Assembly (NCBI RefSeq): GCF_000801105.2
Contig: NC_079513.1
Span: 20,552,273-20,616,272 of the forward strand
Length of the DNA stretch: 64,000 nucleotides
Direction of reading: 5' to 3'
Source: Raphanus sativus
Lineage: Eukaryota > Streptophyta > Magnoliopsida > Brassicales > Brassicaceae
A program made the translations under genes and the position numbers. The notes below the pieces were generated by a model, which was not told the origin of the DNA, searched no databases, and was given only the letters and a program-made list of their open reading frames with translations. Below are positions 23,344-34,974 of the stretch, in pieces (the stretch's first letter is position 1; every line of letters begins with the position of its first letter).

Positions 23344-25899
23344 TTATCTCCGGACCCCAAACACCTCTGACCTGCTCCTGAAAAGCAAGTCCATAGATAG
23401 CCCAAGGGCTGGAGGAGGTTTAAGCCCCCATATGTACTTTCTAGAAGAAGAAGACCCTTCTTTGTTTGAAATCTTTCTCATCGATGTCCCTTCCCCAACC
23501 TTCAGTGATCTCGATGACCCGAAAGAAGCCTCATGCTTCTCACCAAACACTGAGTTTTTCTTTGGCTGATGATGATCTTCTTCCACTGGGTGCCCGACTG
23601 CACCATCCTGGTGAGGTGGTGGGAACTTCTCGCTCCTGATCTTCCCATGCGTTTGCGGCAACACTCTGCATCTCTGCAAAACACAGAGGGAAAAGGGTTA
23701 CATACATATTGTGCTTGTGCATGAGTATTAAAATGAGATGAACAGAGGATTTTGCTCACATCTAAGTTGGCTTGATTCTCAGCATTAGCTTCTGGCGCTG
23801 GAAAAGCTCTCCCAGTGCGATCTCCACGTAACCTTATTCTTCTAGCTCCTTCAACACCATTAGCTTTTCTAGTAATATTCTTTTGCCTAGAAAAATAAAC
23901 AAATGCAGCCAAAGATCAGTTTTTTTTTTTTTTTTTTTGAATGAATGAATGTTAAATTAAAGATCAGTTACTTATCAAATAGCATCAAGAAAACGCATAG
24001 AAGAAGATGTACCTTCTTGCCTCTTGGTCCCTTAGCTTTATATTCAGTTCTTTCGAAGGTGGATATTTTGGTAGACTTGATGGATCACACGCTAACGGTT
24101 CACTCGTAAAGAACTGTACACGTAATACCAAATTATAGAAACTTTGGTTAGAAAGTTCTTTTTTTCTCCTCTGTTCCCAACTCAAAAGTAACCTAAAAGA
24201 TGACTCTCACTTCACTGTTTAAAGCCGAGGTAGAAGTTCCACGATCATCAGGATCTATAGCGAGAAGCGTCTCCACTAGATGCACAGTTGATGGAGCGAA
24301 GCCATTAAATGCTTCAGCCACACAACGTTTGTACGGATGCTGCGGCTTAAAAAGGGTAGCGTTGGGTAATTTGTACTTCTTCCAGTACAAATCTGAAGGG
24401 GAACCACATAACTTAAATATCTTATGAAGTTGTTCAACCTAACCAAAAAAAAAAAAAAATTAGTTAATAAAAAAAACAGTAAACAATAGTCTAGTTTTTG
24501 GTTGTAACATGCATTTATATGGTCCCAAGATCATGAAGTTTAGTTCCCAAAGACAAAAGTCAAACTCACCAAGAAGCATTAATTATAAGAGGGCCCTACA
24601 CATGTGTATCTGATAGCTAAAGGTTTGGTTTTTTTACCTCGGTTCTTCCTGGCATAACGGGCTTGCCGGCAAGTAACTCCGCCATGATACAACCAGCACT
24701 CCAAAGATCAACGCCAGTGCTATAGTTGGTAGCTCCAAGAAGAAGCTCAGGGGGACGGTACCAGAGCGTGACAACACGACTAGTCATCATTGTTTGCTTT
24801 GGGTCATAAAACGTAGCCAACCCAAAATCAGCAATCTTCAGTATTCCATTGTTATCTATCAGCAGATTAGAGCCTTTGATGTCTCGATGTAACACTCCTC
24901 TACTATGACAGTGCTCTAGCCCTGATAGTAGCTGCTTCATAAAGCACTTCACCTAAATAACAAAACAAAAAAAACGACCTTAACAATAATCTAGATATAC
25001 TTTTTTGTTATGACGGACCAGATGTCCTTTTCCACCAGACGCTCTACTAGAGCCAAACCAGATGTCCGCGCTGGCGGCTAAACGCTCTCAATTAGAGACA
25101 GATGTGAGAAATTGGACATCTGGTACGGACGTTTGGCTCTAGTAGACCGTCTGGTTTGTCACAACACTACTACTTAAAATTAGAAAAAGACAACAAACCT
25201 GAGAAAGATCAAACTTGGCACCTTGAGTAGTTGCAGCTAGACCAGTGAGATCATGCTCCATATACTCAAACACAAGGTAGAGACTACAAGAAACCCTGGA
25301 AGCAACTAACCCTAGAAGCTTAATAACATTAGGATGATTAAGTCGTCGGAGGACAAGAATCTCTCTGGCCATGAACTTAACACTCTCTGCTTCCAAATTA
25401 TCAAACCTAACTTTCTTCAATGCTACAATCTCTCCACTCAATAGATCCTTAGCTTTGTACACATTGCTATAAGTTCCTTGCCCTATCTATTTAAAATAAA
25501 TAAGAATTAATTATAATTTATATCTGCTAATGATTAGTGTTTTGATTAATACTTAAAATTAAATGGTGTTACCTTGTCGAGCTTCTCGTATGTGGTGGCT
25601 CGTCGAGGAGCGAAGTCTCTGATGGATTCGCCGCAAGCAGCGATAAGCCACGGCGGCCATCCTTCCGGCGCAGAGAGACTCATCCTTAACGGACGGCGAG
25701 AGGAGCCGGCGGAGAAGTCGCCGGTGTGCCACGTTCTTGCCGTTCGAATCTGGTTTGAAGCTGCGTCCTTCTCTCTTTCTACCTCCGGTACAGATACAGA
25801 AGATGGCAAATGATCCGTCGTAGTATCACGGCGGAGGTTTTCAGGAGGAGGAGCTTCATTTTTCGCTCCGGCGGAGTTCTTGCAGAGGACGCAGCCCAT
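23344..25899 (-). CDS. CDK-like Ser/Thr protein kinase with N-myristoylation signal
   Basis: Seven exons in minus order (25899-25573, 25486-25199, 24952-24638, 24438-24211, 24113-24013, 23886-23760, 23673-23344) give 571 residues. MGCVLCKN at the start is a myristoylation/palmitoylation signal, which is why I preferred this ATG to one 30 nt upstream. Kinase motifs: glycine loop IGQGTYSNVYKAK (from 110), VALK lysine 133, catalytic HRDIKGSN (Asp229), DFG Asp247, and RPPELLLG. A degenerate cyclin-binding helix (VKFMAREI) takes the place of PSTAIRE. The C-terminal 170 residues are basic and low-complexity. This is the plant CRK/CDKC-like group, which phosphorylates unknown targets, probably at membranes. 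By position it matches At5g50860 (from memory). Introns 2 and 5 carry insertions, listed separately. Confidence 0.94.
23911..23969 (-). repeat. Poly(A)-tailed insertion in kinase intron 5
   Basis: aaagatcagtt occurs at 23911-23921 and 23959-23969. It flanks a long T-run and 20 further bases. Read on the minus strand, the insert ends ttcattc then an A-run. It lies wholly within the intron between exons 24013-24113 and 23760-23886, on the gene's own strand. Confidence 0.65.
25007..25165. mobile_element. Small foldback (MITE-like) element in kinase intron 2
   Basis: A 159-bp GC-richer block sits inside the AT-rich intron. Arms 25035-25058 and 25131-25154 are inverted complements over 24 bp with one mismatch (core tctactagagccaaac). 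The ends gttatgac (25007-25014) and gtcacaac (25158-25165) are also near-complementary. accagatgtcc occurs on both sides of the left arm, and inverted near 25114. The RNA would form a strong hairpin. No target duplication was confirmed. Confidence 0.6.
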
Positions 25900-27926
25900 A
25901 TATTGGCACGTAGGAGAGGAGTGAAGCACGGTGGTTTTCCGTTAATAGTTAACGGTGTGGTTTCACGTCAATCTGAGATGTGTGACGTCATCTCTCCCTA
26001 ACTAAAAAGAGTTGTGAAGAATACTTACACGACATGCCATAGAGTTTTGGTATTTGTACATAGAGATACATGCCTGAAGTACAGTTACAAAAGTGATCAA
26101 TTTGTTAATGAAGCCTTTGTCACTCGTAAAATGTTTGAAGCCCAAAAAGTTGATTCTTTTTCTTGTTCAAACGCTTTTGACTTTTTGTGTATTTTTCTTT
26201 TTCTTTAACTAAAAGTCTATTTATGATCCTATCTCATTAGTATTATTTAATTTTGGATGCTTAGACCGCTTTGTCAACGACAAAAATAATTTTAAAATCA
26301 ATTCTTTTTAATTAAAATTAAGATATCTACGTTGTATTCGGCCAATAAATATTGTGTAAAGGTGTGGCATTTTTTCACGATAAAGAGAACAATTCACGAC
26401 GCTAAAGATATTTTATTTTCAGTTATGTCTAAAAATTTGCTACATCGTTCCGTCGAAAGATAACAATTCAGCAAATTATAAATTTTAATTTTCAGTCACG
26501 TTATTTTCTTTTACATCATTCAGATTAATCTTTTTATCTATATAATTTATCAACATATTATTAAAAATCTTATTTTTTTGCAGCTTCGCTTTTAGGTAAC
26601 ACAACAACATACAATACAAACTTGATATCTTGTATTGTACCACTTCACCTAAACCCAATTGTACAATCATACAATAGTCCTTGAGATTTTATAGACTACT
26701 TTGTCTGTATAGGACATTTGTCCATATATACATACATACATACATACACCAGCAAGGACATTTGTCTTTAAGATTGACCCGGGAACTAAACCAACCCACA
26801 ATCTAATAGATGAAGTCCCTCTAGATTCCTTCCTCACTGCACTTCAGTTATTACCAATTTTTAAATTTATTAATATTCGGCAATTTATTGACAAATAAGA
26901 ACTTCGCAAAATCATTTATAACAAGGAATGATCCACTATGACAAATTAATTTGAGTAACCGTTTGCTGTTGAAGAAAATGACAAATAAATTTATACAAGC
27001 AAAAAAAGTCGTATAACTTTGTTGACGATGGACAACATGTTGAAGTTGTAAGTCTCCCACAAAGACTAATTCAAATTCAAGTTTTATCAAAGAGCCAATC
27101 AAGGAACAAAAGATGTAAACAAACCAAAGACCAGGACGACGACAAAAACTTATGCAAGAAGACCCGTGAGTTCTTCTTCAAAAACAATGATTTTAGAAGG
27201 ATATAAATGAATGGTCAACATTAAACTTGACGGGTAGTTGAGCTTCAAACCAAACTAAACGTCTAGCTTTCGTGTTCACATAATGCAATGCCTTTATTGG
27301 TTCGACCTCTATCTTACAAATTCTCACACAAGGTTTAAGTTTTAACTACCCAAAAACACTAAAATCCTTTTCAATTTGAATTCCAGGTGGGTTTTAGTTC
27401 GGTTTTGGTTCAATCATTTTATTACTTCACGGATCATAGATATCACTTGCCAGAGTAAAAGCTTGATCTTAAATATATCAAGAAATTAATTTTTGGCCAA
27501 ATATAACCTATTTTGGATAATTGAAAAAAGAGTTAAATCACCTGTTTAGGATAACTGAATATGCCAAGATTTTTTTCTCAATTATAATCATCTTGGTATA
27601 TGGTTCAGTTTTGTTGGTTTGGTTTATATAGATTGAAGAAATAACCGGTTCTATCACGGAAACCGATCATAAACCAACCAACTCTATCAACAAGAGTTAA
27701 GACATCGAGCATTAATAAAACCTGACAATTACACACTTCACGCCCAATGATCAGCAAGATGAAAACTCGTTTTATGGATATATAGCATTGCATTTAATAT
27801 TCTCTTTTTTAAAAAAAGTAGTTCACTCTTATCATCAGACAAGAACAGAAACGCAACACATAAAGTTATAATAAACCCAATTAATATCATATCTAGCGCC
27901 AAACGAGGCCTCTGCTTTGATAGATT
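25900..27926. other. Spacer: kinase promoter and UBC27 3' flank
   Basis: Two kilobases without a supported gene. It includes the kinase 5' untranslated region next to 25900 and a TACA microsatellite at about 26728-26748. The several short frames look random. Confidence 0.5.
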
Positions 27927-29223
27927 CTAACCAGAGCAGAGCTTTTCAAGCGCCAGATTCTCATCTCCACCACTTGATTCAATTGCACTCCTGACCTGAG
28001 CATCTCCAAAACCCATCTCCACAAGTCTCTTCACCTGCGACAAAACAAGCCTCTTTAGTACACAAACCAGACGCTGCATTTTACTCAAAACCTTTAAAAT
28101 ATAGTCATATCCAACAAAACTCACTTTATCCTCGAGAGAAGAGTTCTTGGCGAATGTTTGGGTCCAGTAACGAGCCGTTGATACAAACACTTGATAGTTC
28201 TTCATGTACTGTGAACATTATAGAAACACAGAACTGCTTTTAAAGTGTAACTAATTAAAAAAAAACGAACATAACCGATGATGATTAAAGGTAAAAAAAA
28301 CCTGCTCAGCAACAACAGCATCTTGAGGGTCTTTAGGCTCTGGTGCAGAGAGTAATGCCTGGACTGAAACAAGAGCTGTCTTCAAAGTAAGAGCTGGACT
28401 CCACTGGTCTTTCAAGACATCCAAGCATATTGCCCCGCTTTGGCTACTGATATTCGGATGCCTTTTTGGGTTTGGTTAAGATAATAATTCCACAATTAAT
28501 TAGCACACAATGCATTGCCCAGATATGGTTACTAATTAACAGAAAGTTGATATACTTAAAACATACACCAAGTTTGAAATGATAAAATGTAGTTAAAGAG
28601 AACCTTAAAAACAACTCCAAGGATTAAAATTATCAAACCAAACACCCCCAAAGGAAAATGTATATGATACAACCAAAACATTTAAAGAGTTATGCATAAA
28701 CAATGATTTAATCTCCATAATCAGAAAACCTAAAGATACAGACTTTGAAGTGAGAGTCAAATCAAATCTGCTTACCAAACTTTGGTTGAAAATTGCATCT
28801 TTGGAGGCTCAAAGGGATACCCTTCTGAAATATTAGAACAAAAAAAAAAGATAAAACTTTTGATTATGAAATGACCATAATAAACCCTAAATACAATATG
28901 AAACCCTAGACAGTAAAGTAGTCCAATCTGAAGCACAATCGAGAAGAATTTCACTTTCCGGATATGTAATTTCAACTCAATTCGAAGCAAAATCAAGTAA
29001 AGCCCCAAACTTTATTTACCATCACTAATAAAAAAAAAGAGAGACCTGGAATGGTGATATCGATCTGAAAGGTTCCGCCTTCGTAAGGAGTACCGATTGG
29101 ACCGGGGATGGTTCCGGTGAGTCGGGTAAGGTTATCGGATTTCGGGCAGACCCGGATGCCCGAGGAGTCTCTGTCTTTCTCGCAATCTTGGAGCTCTTTC
29201 TGGACTCGGCTGATATCTATCAT
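27927..29223 (-). CDS. UBC27: Ubiquitin-conjugating enzyme E2 with UBA domain (UBC27)
   Basis: E2 enzyme that accepts ubiquitin from E1 on a cysteine and passes it to substrates with an E3. Five exons (29223-29046, 28824-28776, 28461-28302, 28208-28125, 28034-27927) join in frame to 192 residues, the length I recall for Arabidopsis UBC27. The UBC fold covers residues 4-150. It includes the HPN motif (77-79) and the catalytic Cys88 in [20 protein letters not shown]-terminal UBA domain (about 157-192, VKRLVEMGF to LALEKLCSG) can bind ubiquitin; this E2-UBA architecture matches human UBE2K. The start [20 protein letters not shown] is the only good one. Its neighbours are not functionally linked. 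Confidence 0.96.
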
Positions 29224-29370
29224 CTTCGCGATCCCAATTGAACAATGATCCCCACAAAAGAGAGAGAATTGGAAAAAAAAAAAAAGATAAGATGTGTTTT
29301 GAGTTAAAAGAAGCTTCTTTTCGTGCAGAGGTGTTCGAACCGGCACTTCATTTCACTCCGAGTTATGCAT

Positions 29371-29419
29371 AAAGTTAATATTCTCTTCTTTTTTTTTTAT
29401 CAAAAAGTTAATATTCTCT
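29371..29419 (-). repeat. Short poly(A) insertion with 16-bp direct repeats
   Basis: aaagttaatattctct occurs at 29371-29386 and 29404-29419. The 17-bp insert is mostly T. It lies about 150 bp upstream of the UBC27 start codon (minus-strand gene), so probably in its promoter. Confidence 0.6.
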
Positions 29420-29974
29420 AGATTTTATAATTTATAATCTAGCACTGTTTTATTACCGATTTTAATCTTTTTTGTTTAAACTTAATGTTATTAGTTTATT
29501 AAATTTAGATTGTTTCTACTAAAGAATATTAAGATCTAGGTTTTACTGATTTTTGTATTAACAATCCTTTCAGTAAAATAATTTAAAATATATTGTTATT
29601 CACTTAAAGATTTGAATATATTCAAAATATTGTGTATTCGAATTTGATAGATTCTACTTACCATTTATTTGACTTGAAAGAGTTTGAAAAGATTTGAAAA
29701 TTTGTTTTTTTCGATCATAGATTTGAAAATTGATTTTGTGTTAAATATGTTTTATCAAAATCTAATATTTAACCTTCTTATTTTATAAACAGTTTTTTAC
29801 TATTATTAAAGAAAATCCAGGTTTCAAATTACACGAAACAATAGGAAATCTACACAAGTCTTAACCGAAAGTTTTTCATTTGGTTTAATGGCAAAACATA
29901 CCGGAGTCCGGACCAAAGAAACAACATGTCTATGCATTGCGTCCCAATTAAGTTCATATCAATGTTCACCAAAA

Positions 29975-30280
29975 CTAAGCTGGATAGTTTACATCGGAGA
30001 GTCTCAAAACTCTGATACTCCCAGAACATCGCTTCTCAAGATCCCCAACAAGGTTAAAAATGTTAGAACACTTGCGTAAGTCAAAGTGTTCAAGGTGAGG
30101 ACAAGCTTCAAGAATGGCCTTCAAACCCATGTTGGTCAGTAGTCTGTTACTTAAAAGCTAGAGGTGGCGAATTTCAATTTCGGGCATGCTTTCTGCAATT
30201 GCTATGGCAAACTCATCATCATCATCATTATAGTTAATCGAAGAGGTATTAGAGCTTCAACGTCTGAGATTTGGACAAGA
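29975..30280 (-). pseudogene. F-box/LRR (SKIP19-like) gene fragment
   Basis: Minus-strand translation gives pieces typical of the crucifer SKIP19-like F-box/LRR family: SCPNLRR, FAIAIAESMPEI, GLKAILEACPHLEHFDLRKC and NLVGDLEKRC. Intact family members have these in the same order in their LRR region. The frame is broken by a stop after SCPNLRR and another before LLSNRLLTNMG. The F-box and the first repeats were not found upstream. It is therefore a truncated, decayed copy. It could come from a local tandem family, but no intact copy is in this window. Confidence 0.75.
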
Positions 30281-30796
30281 ACTTGCCTTTTACAGCATTG
30301 GTGATCTGAATAATTGGATTGTGCCAAAGAACTTAACGGCCGTAACAATCATACGGGACCACAAACCATCAAGTTGTAAAAGGTATAAACAAAACAAAAT
30401 GCCATGTGCATTTTCCGACCAACATTGTTTGATTTATGTTGAGACAGGACATACCACCAGAATCCAACTCAGATATGCAACACACACTTGAGTTTCAGAT
30501 CAGATATTGAAGAGTCATTACACTGTACCTAGATTTAGATAAATCAAATCACACACTTGAGAGAAAAAGATCAGCTTCTTGAAAGTTTAAGAGGACAAGA
30601 AAGAACGTTGAAAGGATCAAACTCTACAAAGATATTATTATTATTCGTCTAATCAGCAATTAAACTCTCCCTACTTCAATCAACCAAACCTTATGAACAA
30701 CCAAATCATCAAACAAAACATATAGAGAAAGAAAAAAAAAGACAAGAATCTCCCAATGTTTCTTACATACAAAATGTTAATGCAGATAGTCGTCTC

Positions 30797-32455
30797 TTAC
30801 GGCCTTGCAAAGACGCCCCAAATCTTACTCCGGGCAAGATTCTCTGCCAATTTCTTAGCACCTTCAACATCCATCTCCACAAGCGTCTGCAAGTGCAAGC
30901 AAGCACCAGCAGCAACGACTCGTTTCCTACATTTCTTACAACTCACAAGCAGTTCCAACGCGGAGACCGCGTATCTCTTATCAAGCTTCTTAATGTTCGG
31001 GTCCAAGAGCTGAACAAGACTTAGTATACCCTGTTCACTCTTCTTGAAAATCTTCCTGTTGCTTGCGCACACCAACAACGTCGACAGAGCTTTCGAAGCT
31101 GCTTCTTTCTCTTCCACAGCTTTACCATCTAACATCTCAATCAACCCACCAATGCTTACACCAATCTCCTTCCTGCTTTTCGTGGTGTACCCTAGCGAAG
31201 CAACAGCTTCCGCCGCCGCGATTCTCACACCGAGAACCCCGCAGCTCAGCAACGGAACCAAACGAGAGATAAACCCTTCGGAAACCACAACTTCTCTCAC
31301 GACAGGACACGTAGCAAGATTCTTCAGAAGCAGAACTCCCACCTCGAGAGACTTCGCGTTAGAAGAATCCAAGAAACTCTTTAACATCTTAATCCCTCCT
31401 TCTCTAACAACCAACACCACCATCTCCTCCTCCTCATCACCATCCCCACTAGACGTTAAATTAGCCAAACAACCAATAGCGTTCTCTCTAGCAAGAGGCG
31501 TACCGGAACAACCCAACGTAACGAGAACCGAAACCGCACCTTCCTCCAAAAAATTCTCTTTATTCTCCCCAAACAAAGCCAAGTTCCTCAGCACACCCGC
31601 CGCGAACCCTTGCGAGGCGGGACTCCCTTCTCCGCAGATCTCGAGGAGAGACGAGATCCCTCCTCTACAACCGATCGCTCTAGCGTTCTCCTTGGAGAAA
31701 CTAAGCGCCTGCAAAGCCACGCAAGCCTTCTCTTTAGCGTAACCGCTCCCGGATTCAACCACGCGGAGGAGGTGGTTCAGAAGAGACAGCCCCTCGGCTA
31801 TCAACACGTGTCTGCTGCTCTCAACGGCCGAGATTCTCGAGATCGCGGCAACGCTCTTCTCCTTTAAACACGTGTCGAGCAGCCTGACGAGGACCGGGAC
31901 GACTCCCTGCGCCACGGCGATCATCACGTTCTTGTCGTCTCCGTTGATGAGCTCGAGGAGGGAGTCGATCGCGGAGGTTTTAGACTCGGCGGAGCCGATC
32001 TGCAGCCGTACGACGAGCTCGCTCGCCTCCGATCGAATACCTTCCTTCTTCGTCGTCGACGACGGAACAGTGAGCTTCAGCTTCGAGTCTTGGAGAAGAA
32101 CACCGCTCTTGATCAGGACGTCGGCGTCTCTGGCGTGGCGGTCGAGCCTCGCAGCGACGGAGTCGACCTCGCTCTGAGTCTTGAGCTTCCCCTGCGATAA
32201 ATCTCTTCCCTCGCACCTCGACGCGACGGAGACGGCGTCGTTTAGAGTGTCCCGGACGGAGGCGAGGAGGTCTAGGGAGAGCTGGTTGGCGGAGGAGGAG
32301 GAGAAGTCGGAGATGTCGGTGAGGTGGGTGTCGAGATCGGTGAGCTTGGCGCGGATCGAGGACCATTTGGACTTGAAGCTGAGGAGGTTGGGGATAGTGA
32401 CGAGGAGAGAGGAGATGAGCTCCGTCAAGCTCCGGTCGCCGTCGGTAACCGGCAT
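30797..32455 (-). CDS. ARM-repeat superfamily protein (no U-box)
   Basis: A single 552-codon exon. Residues 1-120 form a helical N-terminal region (TELISSLLVTIPNLLSFKSK onward) like the UND domain of plant U-box/ARM proteins, but no U-box follows. Residues about 130-545 hold armadillo repeats, recognised by lines such as GVVPVLVRLLD, AVSVLVTLG, GGIKMLKSFLD, GFISRLVPLLS and GILSLVQLLD. Each is followed by an A-x-x-A-L-x-N/S-L helix. The function is unknown; ARM arrays bind protein partners. The high GC and lack of introns contrast with its neighbours, but the codon pattern is uniform. By position it matches At5g50900 (from memory). Plus-strand frames over 31044-32540 are antisense shadows. Confidence 0.92.
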   Translation of the reverse strand: MPVTDGDRSLTELISSLLVTIPNLLSFKSKWSSIRAKLTDLDTHLTDISDFSSSSANQLSLDLLASVRDTLNDAVSVASRCEGRDLSQGKLKTQSEVDSVAARLDRHARDADVLIKSGVLLQDSKLKLTVPSSTTKKEGIRSEASELVVRLQIGSAESKTSAIDSLLELINGDDKNVMIAVAQGVVPVLVRLLDTCLKEKSVAAISRISAVESSRHVLIAEGLSLLNHLLRVVESGSGYAKEKACVALQALSFSKENARAIGCRGGISSLLEICGEGSPASQGFAAGVLRNLALFGENKENFLEEGAVSVLVTLGCSGTPLARENAIGCLANLTSSGDGDEEEEMVVLVVREGGIKMLKSFLDSSNAKSLEVGVLLLKNLATCPVVREVVVSEGFISRLVPLLSCGVLGVRIAAAEAVASLGYTTKSRKEIGVSIGGLIEMLDGKAVEEKEAASKALSTLLVCASNRKIFKKSEQGILSLVQLLDPNIKKLDKRYAVSALELLVSCKKCRKRVVAAGACLHLQTLVEMDVEGAKKLAENLARSKIWGVFARP

Positions 32456-32477
32456 CGGAAAAGTGAGGTTAGGGTTT

Positions 32478-32483
<6 letters not shown>

Positions 32484-32526
<43 letters not shown>
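32484..32526. repeat. GA/CT microsatellite in ARM gene leader
   Basis: About 43 bp of uninterrupted GA repeat lie 28 bp upstream of the ARM-gene start codon (CT repeat on the sense strand). CT/GA repeats are common in plant leaders and can bind BPC/GAGA factors. Here the position is seen, and the regulatory role is inferred. Confidence 0.85.
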
Positions 32527-32528
<2 letters not shown>

Positions 32529-33356
32529 AATGGGAAGTGAAAGGTGTTTTGGTTTGGTTTGCGCCAGTTGGGAAAGAGCGAAATACAGGGAGGAGGAAAG
32601 TGGGTTCCACGCGCTTTTTTTAGTTTCTTTTTTTTTATTCGTCAACCCCCAAATGATCAGAATCTCTCTCATGCATGTTACTACGTGGAAAAACTCAATG
32701 TCAATATTTTTCTATTATATTAAAGTTGCTACTTTTTTATTCGGAACCTTTTTTGGGGTTTAATGTTTGGACATCCTAATCTCCAAGATTGTTAACTATT
32801 TCGATTAATAATCTATACTTTAATTAATGGTTTTATTTAGCAAGCCATTGTAAAATATTTCAACGAATACGATTGTTTAGAATAACACATAGGCATAGAC
32901 AGGCAAAAAAATTAATAATTTTGGTAAGACAAAAACTCGTTGTTGCCTTCTTTGAATCTTTATGTATAAAGGTAAAAGATATCAACTGCATGAGAATGTA
33001 TAATATTTCTCAAACAAATGAAAAAATAAATTGATATTTTATTAAAAACTAATTTTGTAATTGATAAGTGTATACTATGTTCTAATGATTTTGCAAGTAA
33101 GAAAAATGTTTTGAAAGTTTATTAGTTTGAGAATTTTGTCTCAGTTTTCTATTATTTTTATTTTATTTATTAGTAATTTTTTCCAAGAGATTCTCAACCT
33201 GCTCCGAACTACTAATTTGGCTTGAGCAAAGGAAAAAACGATGGCGTGAAAAAGACTTGGTAATAAATGTTACAGAGACAAAATGTCCTAATAAAGCAAA
33301 CGGGCTGGTCTGAGTTGACCAGTGACTAAACTCGGCTCAGATAAAATTATTTGCTT

Positions 33357-33525
33357 GGCGGAGGTACAGCTTGGTGAGGGTGGTCATATGACCCATGTGA
33401 ATTTGTATAAAAATAAAATTTCCCTTGTAGTTTACAGAATAGTTATTGAAAATTTAACTTACTGACCCATATAACATATGTTTATTATGCATTTGACCCC
33501 TGTAAAAGTTCGAGCTGTCTCCGCC
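33357..33525. mobile_element. Candidate short TIR element
   Basis: ggcggag at 33357-33363 and its complement ctccgcc at 33519-33525 bound 169 bp. Further in, acagct and a gaccc motif are also shared in inverted order. A related single end (ggcggagcca, then gggtcagttgacccc) occurs near 33937-33985. The sequence style resembles plant hAT ends. No clear 8-bp target duplication was found. Confidence 0.4.
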
Positions 33526-33533
33526 TTGCAACC

Positions 33534-33575
33534 TTCACGTATTTTCTTTTTGACTAAACTACTTTCACGTATTTT
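33534..33575 (-). repeat. Short poly(A) insertion with 12-bp direct repeats
   Basis: ttcacgtatttt occurs at 33534-33545 and 33564-33575. Read on the minus strand, the 18-bp insert is agtagtttagtc followed by five A and a G. The tttagtc-A-run end is shared with the insertions at 116 and 52823. Confidence 0.6.
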
Positions 33576-34134
33576 TTACAAGGTCCTGTTACAATATAAA
33601 ATCTAAGTAGTTTCTATACATTCCAACTTAGCAAGATTTTTTCAGAAAGAAAAGAAAAACTAATAAGAATTTCAGTCAATACTATGAATAGTTTCTGAAA
33701 ATTTATTTTTGATTTGATTTTAACAATTAGTTTTCATAACAAGGTTCATGCTTCCAAAAACGTATAAGTCAAAGAAAAAAAAGAGTTTTGTTTCTCAGGA
33801 GGAGTTTCTCGGCTAGGCATCCCCAAACTGGCGGTTGTTTCTTTTCCGGTGAAGCAATGGTTCGTGTGGAGTCTTCCATTGGCTCGTACAGACAACCAGC
33901 GAAGTTTACAAACTTTCATCACAACTCTACATTTGGGCGGAGCCAATGAAGGAGCAAATGGGTCAGTTGACCCCTGTGAAATTTTAAATTTAATCAAGTA
34001 TTAGGTATATAATTGTTATCAATTGGTTAAATTTTAATGGATTGACCCCTTCATTAGTTAGGCATGTGAGGTTAAAAGTCATTACCAACAAAAGAAGCTA
34101 ATAAATACAAAGACGTCATCTATAATTCTCTCGA

Positions 34135-34965
34135 AGTTGATGGTGAAAAGAGGATCAAGAATGGCCAATTCATATTGCACAGATATTCTCGTTGAACCCA
34201 GGAACTATACAAAACATCACATCATAAAGATATAAGAAAGTTCCAAAATCTCTTGTGCATGTTGTTCAACTGGAGCAAGATCTCTTGTTCATAACAAAGC
34301 AAGTACTTAAACCTCGTGGACTGGAATATAAGATGCATTGCACCTGATTTTCCTTGGCAATCTGCAGCAAAATGACCAGTTTGTCCACACACAAAACATT
34401 TTTCTTGTTGGCCTGGGTATTTGATAACCTGGAATGAGAAAATGACCAGTCATTTGACTGACTGACTATCAAAACAAGTACATAGAATAAGGGAGGCGAA
34501 CAGCTAGATTCAAATGTGAACTTCCTGTGTGGCTAGAGATGGCATAATCAAATTGATGGAATAAGCACCATCATTTTACCATTCAAAAAGGAAGAAAAAC
34601 AGCTACATTGTGGGTTGACACTAAGCAGACCGTTTAGAAAATGTCTTGTATTGACAGGATTATTACGTTGGAGATGATTGTATGACATTATCTTGTGTTC
34701 TCCTTCGCCTGGAACATTTGATAATTAGAAAGAATTACCTTCAAATAATAATCCATGAAAGCCTAAGAGGACACAAATCAACTTGAAAACCATAAGCAAA
34801 GAGGACAATGCTACTAGAAAAAGAAGTGCAATCAATCAGACCTTAACAAACCTCCAACCGGGGTTATGATTTAACCTTGAGCTACAGCTATAAACGGTGT
34901 CCCAGTAGTAATGACATCTGAATGTGAGGTTTCTGTTTTCTCTTTAGCAGACAAGATTTGTCCCC
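34135..34965 (-). pseudogene. XRN-type 5'-3' exoribonuclease pseudogene fragment
   Basis: Minus-strand pieces appear in the order of the catalytic region of plant XRN2/XRN3/XRN4: [10 protein letters not shown] (near 34890-34925), YYLKVILSN (near 34735-34765), [16 protein letters not shown] (near 34665-34712), then [20 protein letters not shown] (near 34360-34420), then VQREYL with the following residues in another frame (near 34150-34190). [11 protein letters not shown] is a hallmark of XRN nucleases, and the CCHC knuckle is typical of the plant enzymes. Introns seem to be retained (an acceptor-like ttccag precedes the knuckle exon), so this derives from genomic DNA, not a cDNA. Frameshifts and stops break it, and the N- and C-terminal parts are missing. 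Confidence 0.8.
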
Positions 34966-34974
34966 CAATCTCAA

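Larger units (their letters stand above)
29224..30796. other. Spacer with F-box/LRR fossil
   Basis: It contains the UBC27 promoter, a short tailed insertion (29371-29419), AT-rich DNA and, from 29975, a decayed F-box/LRR fragment. No intact gene was seen. Confidence 0.5.

Noticed and set aside
31044..32540. Plus-strand ORFs opposite the ARM gene
   Set aside because: Antisense frames of a GC-rich single-exon gene; no motifs.
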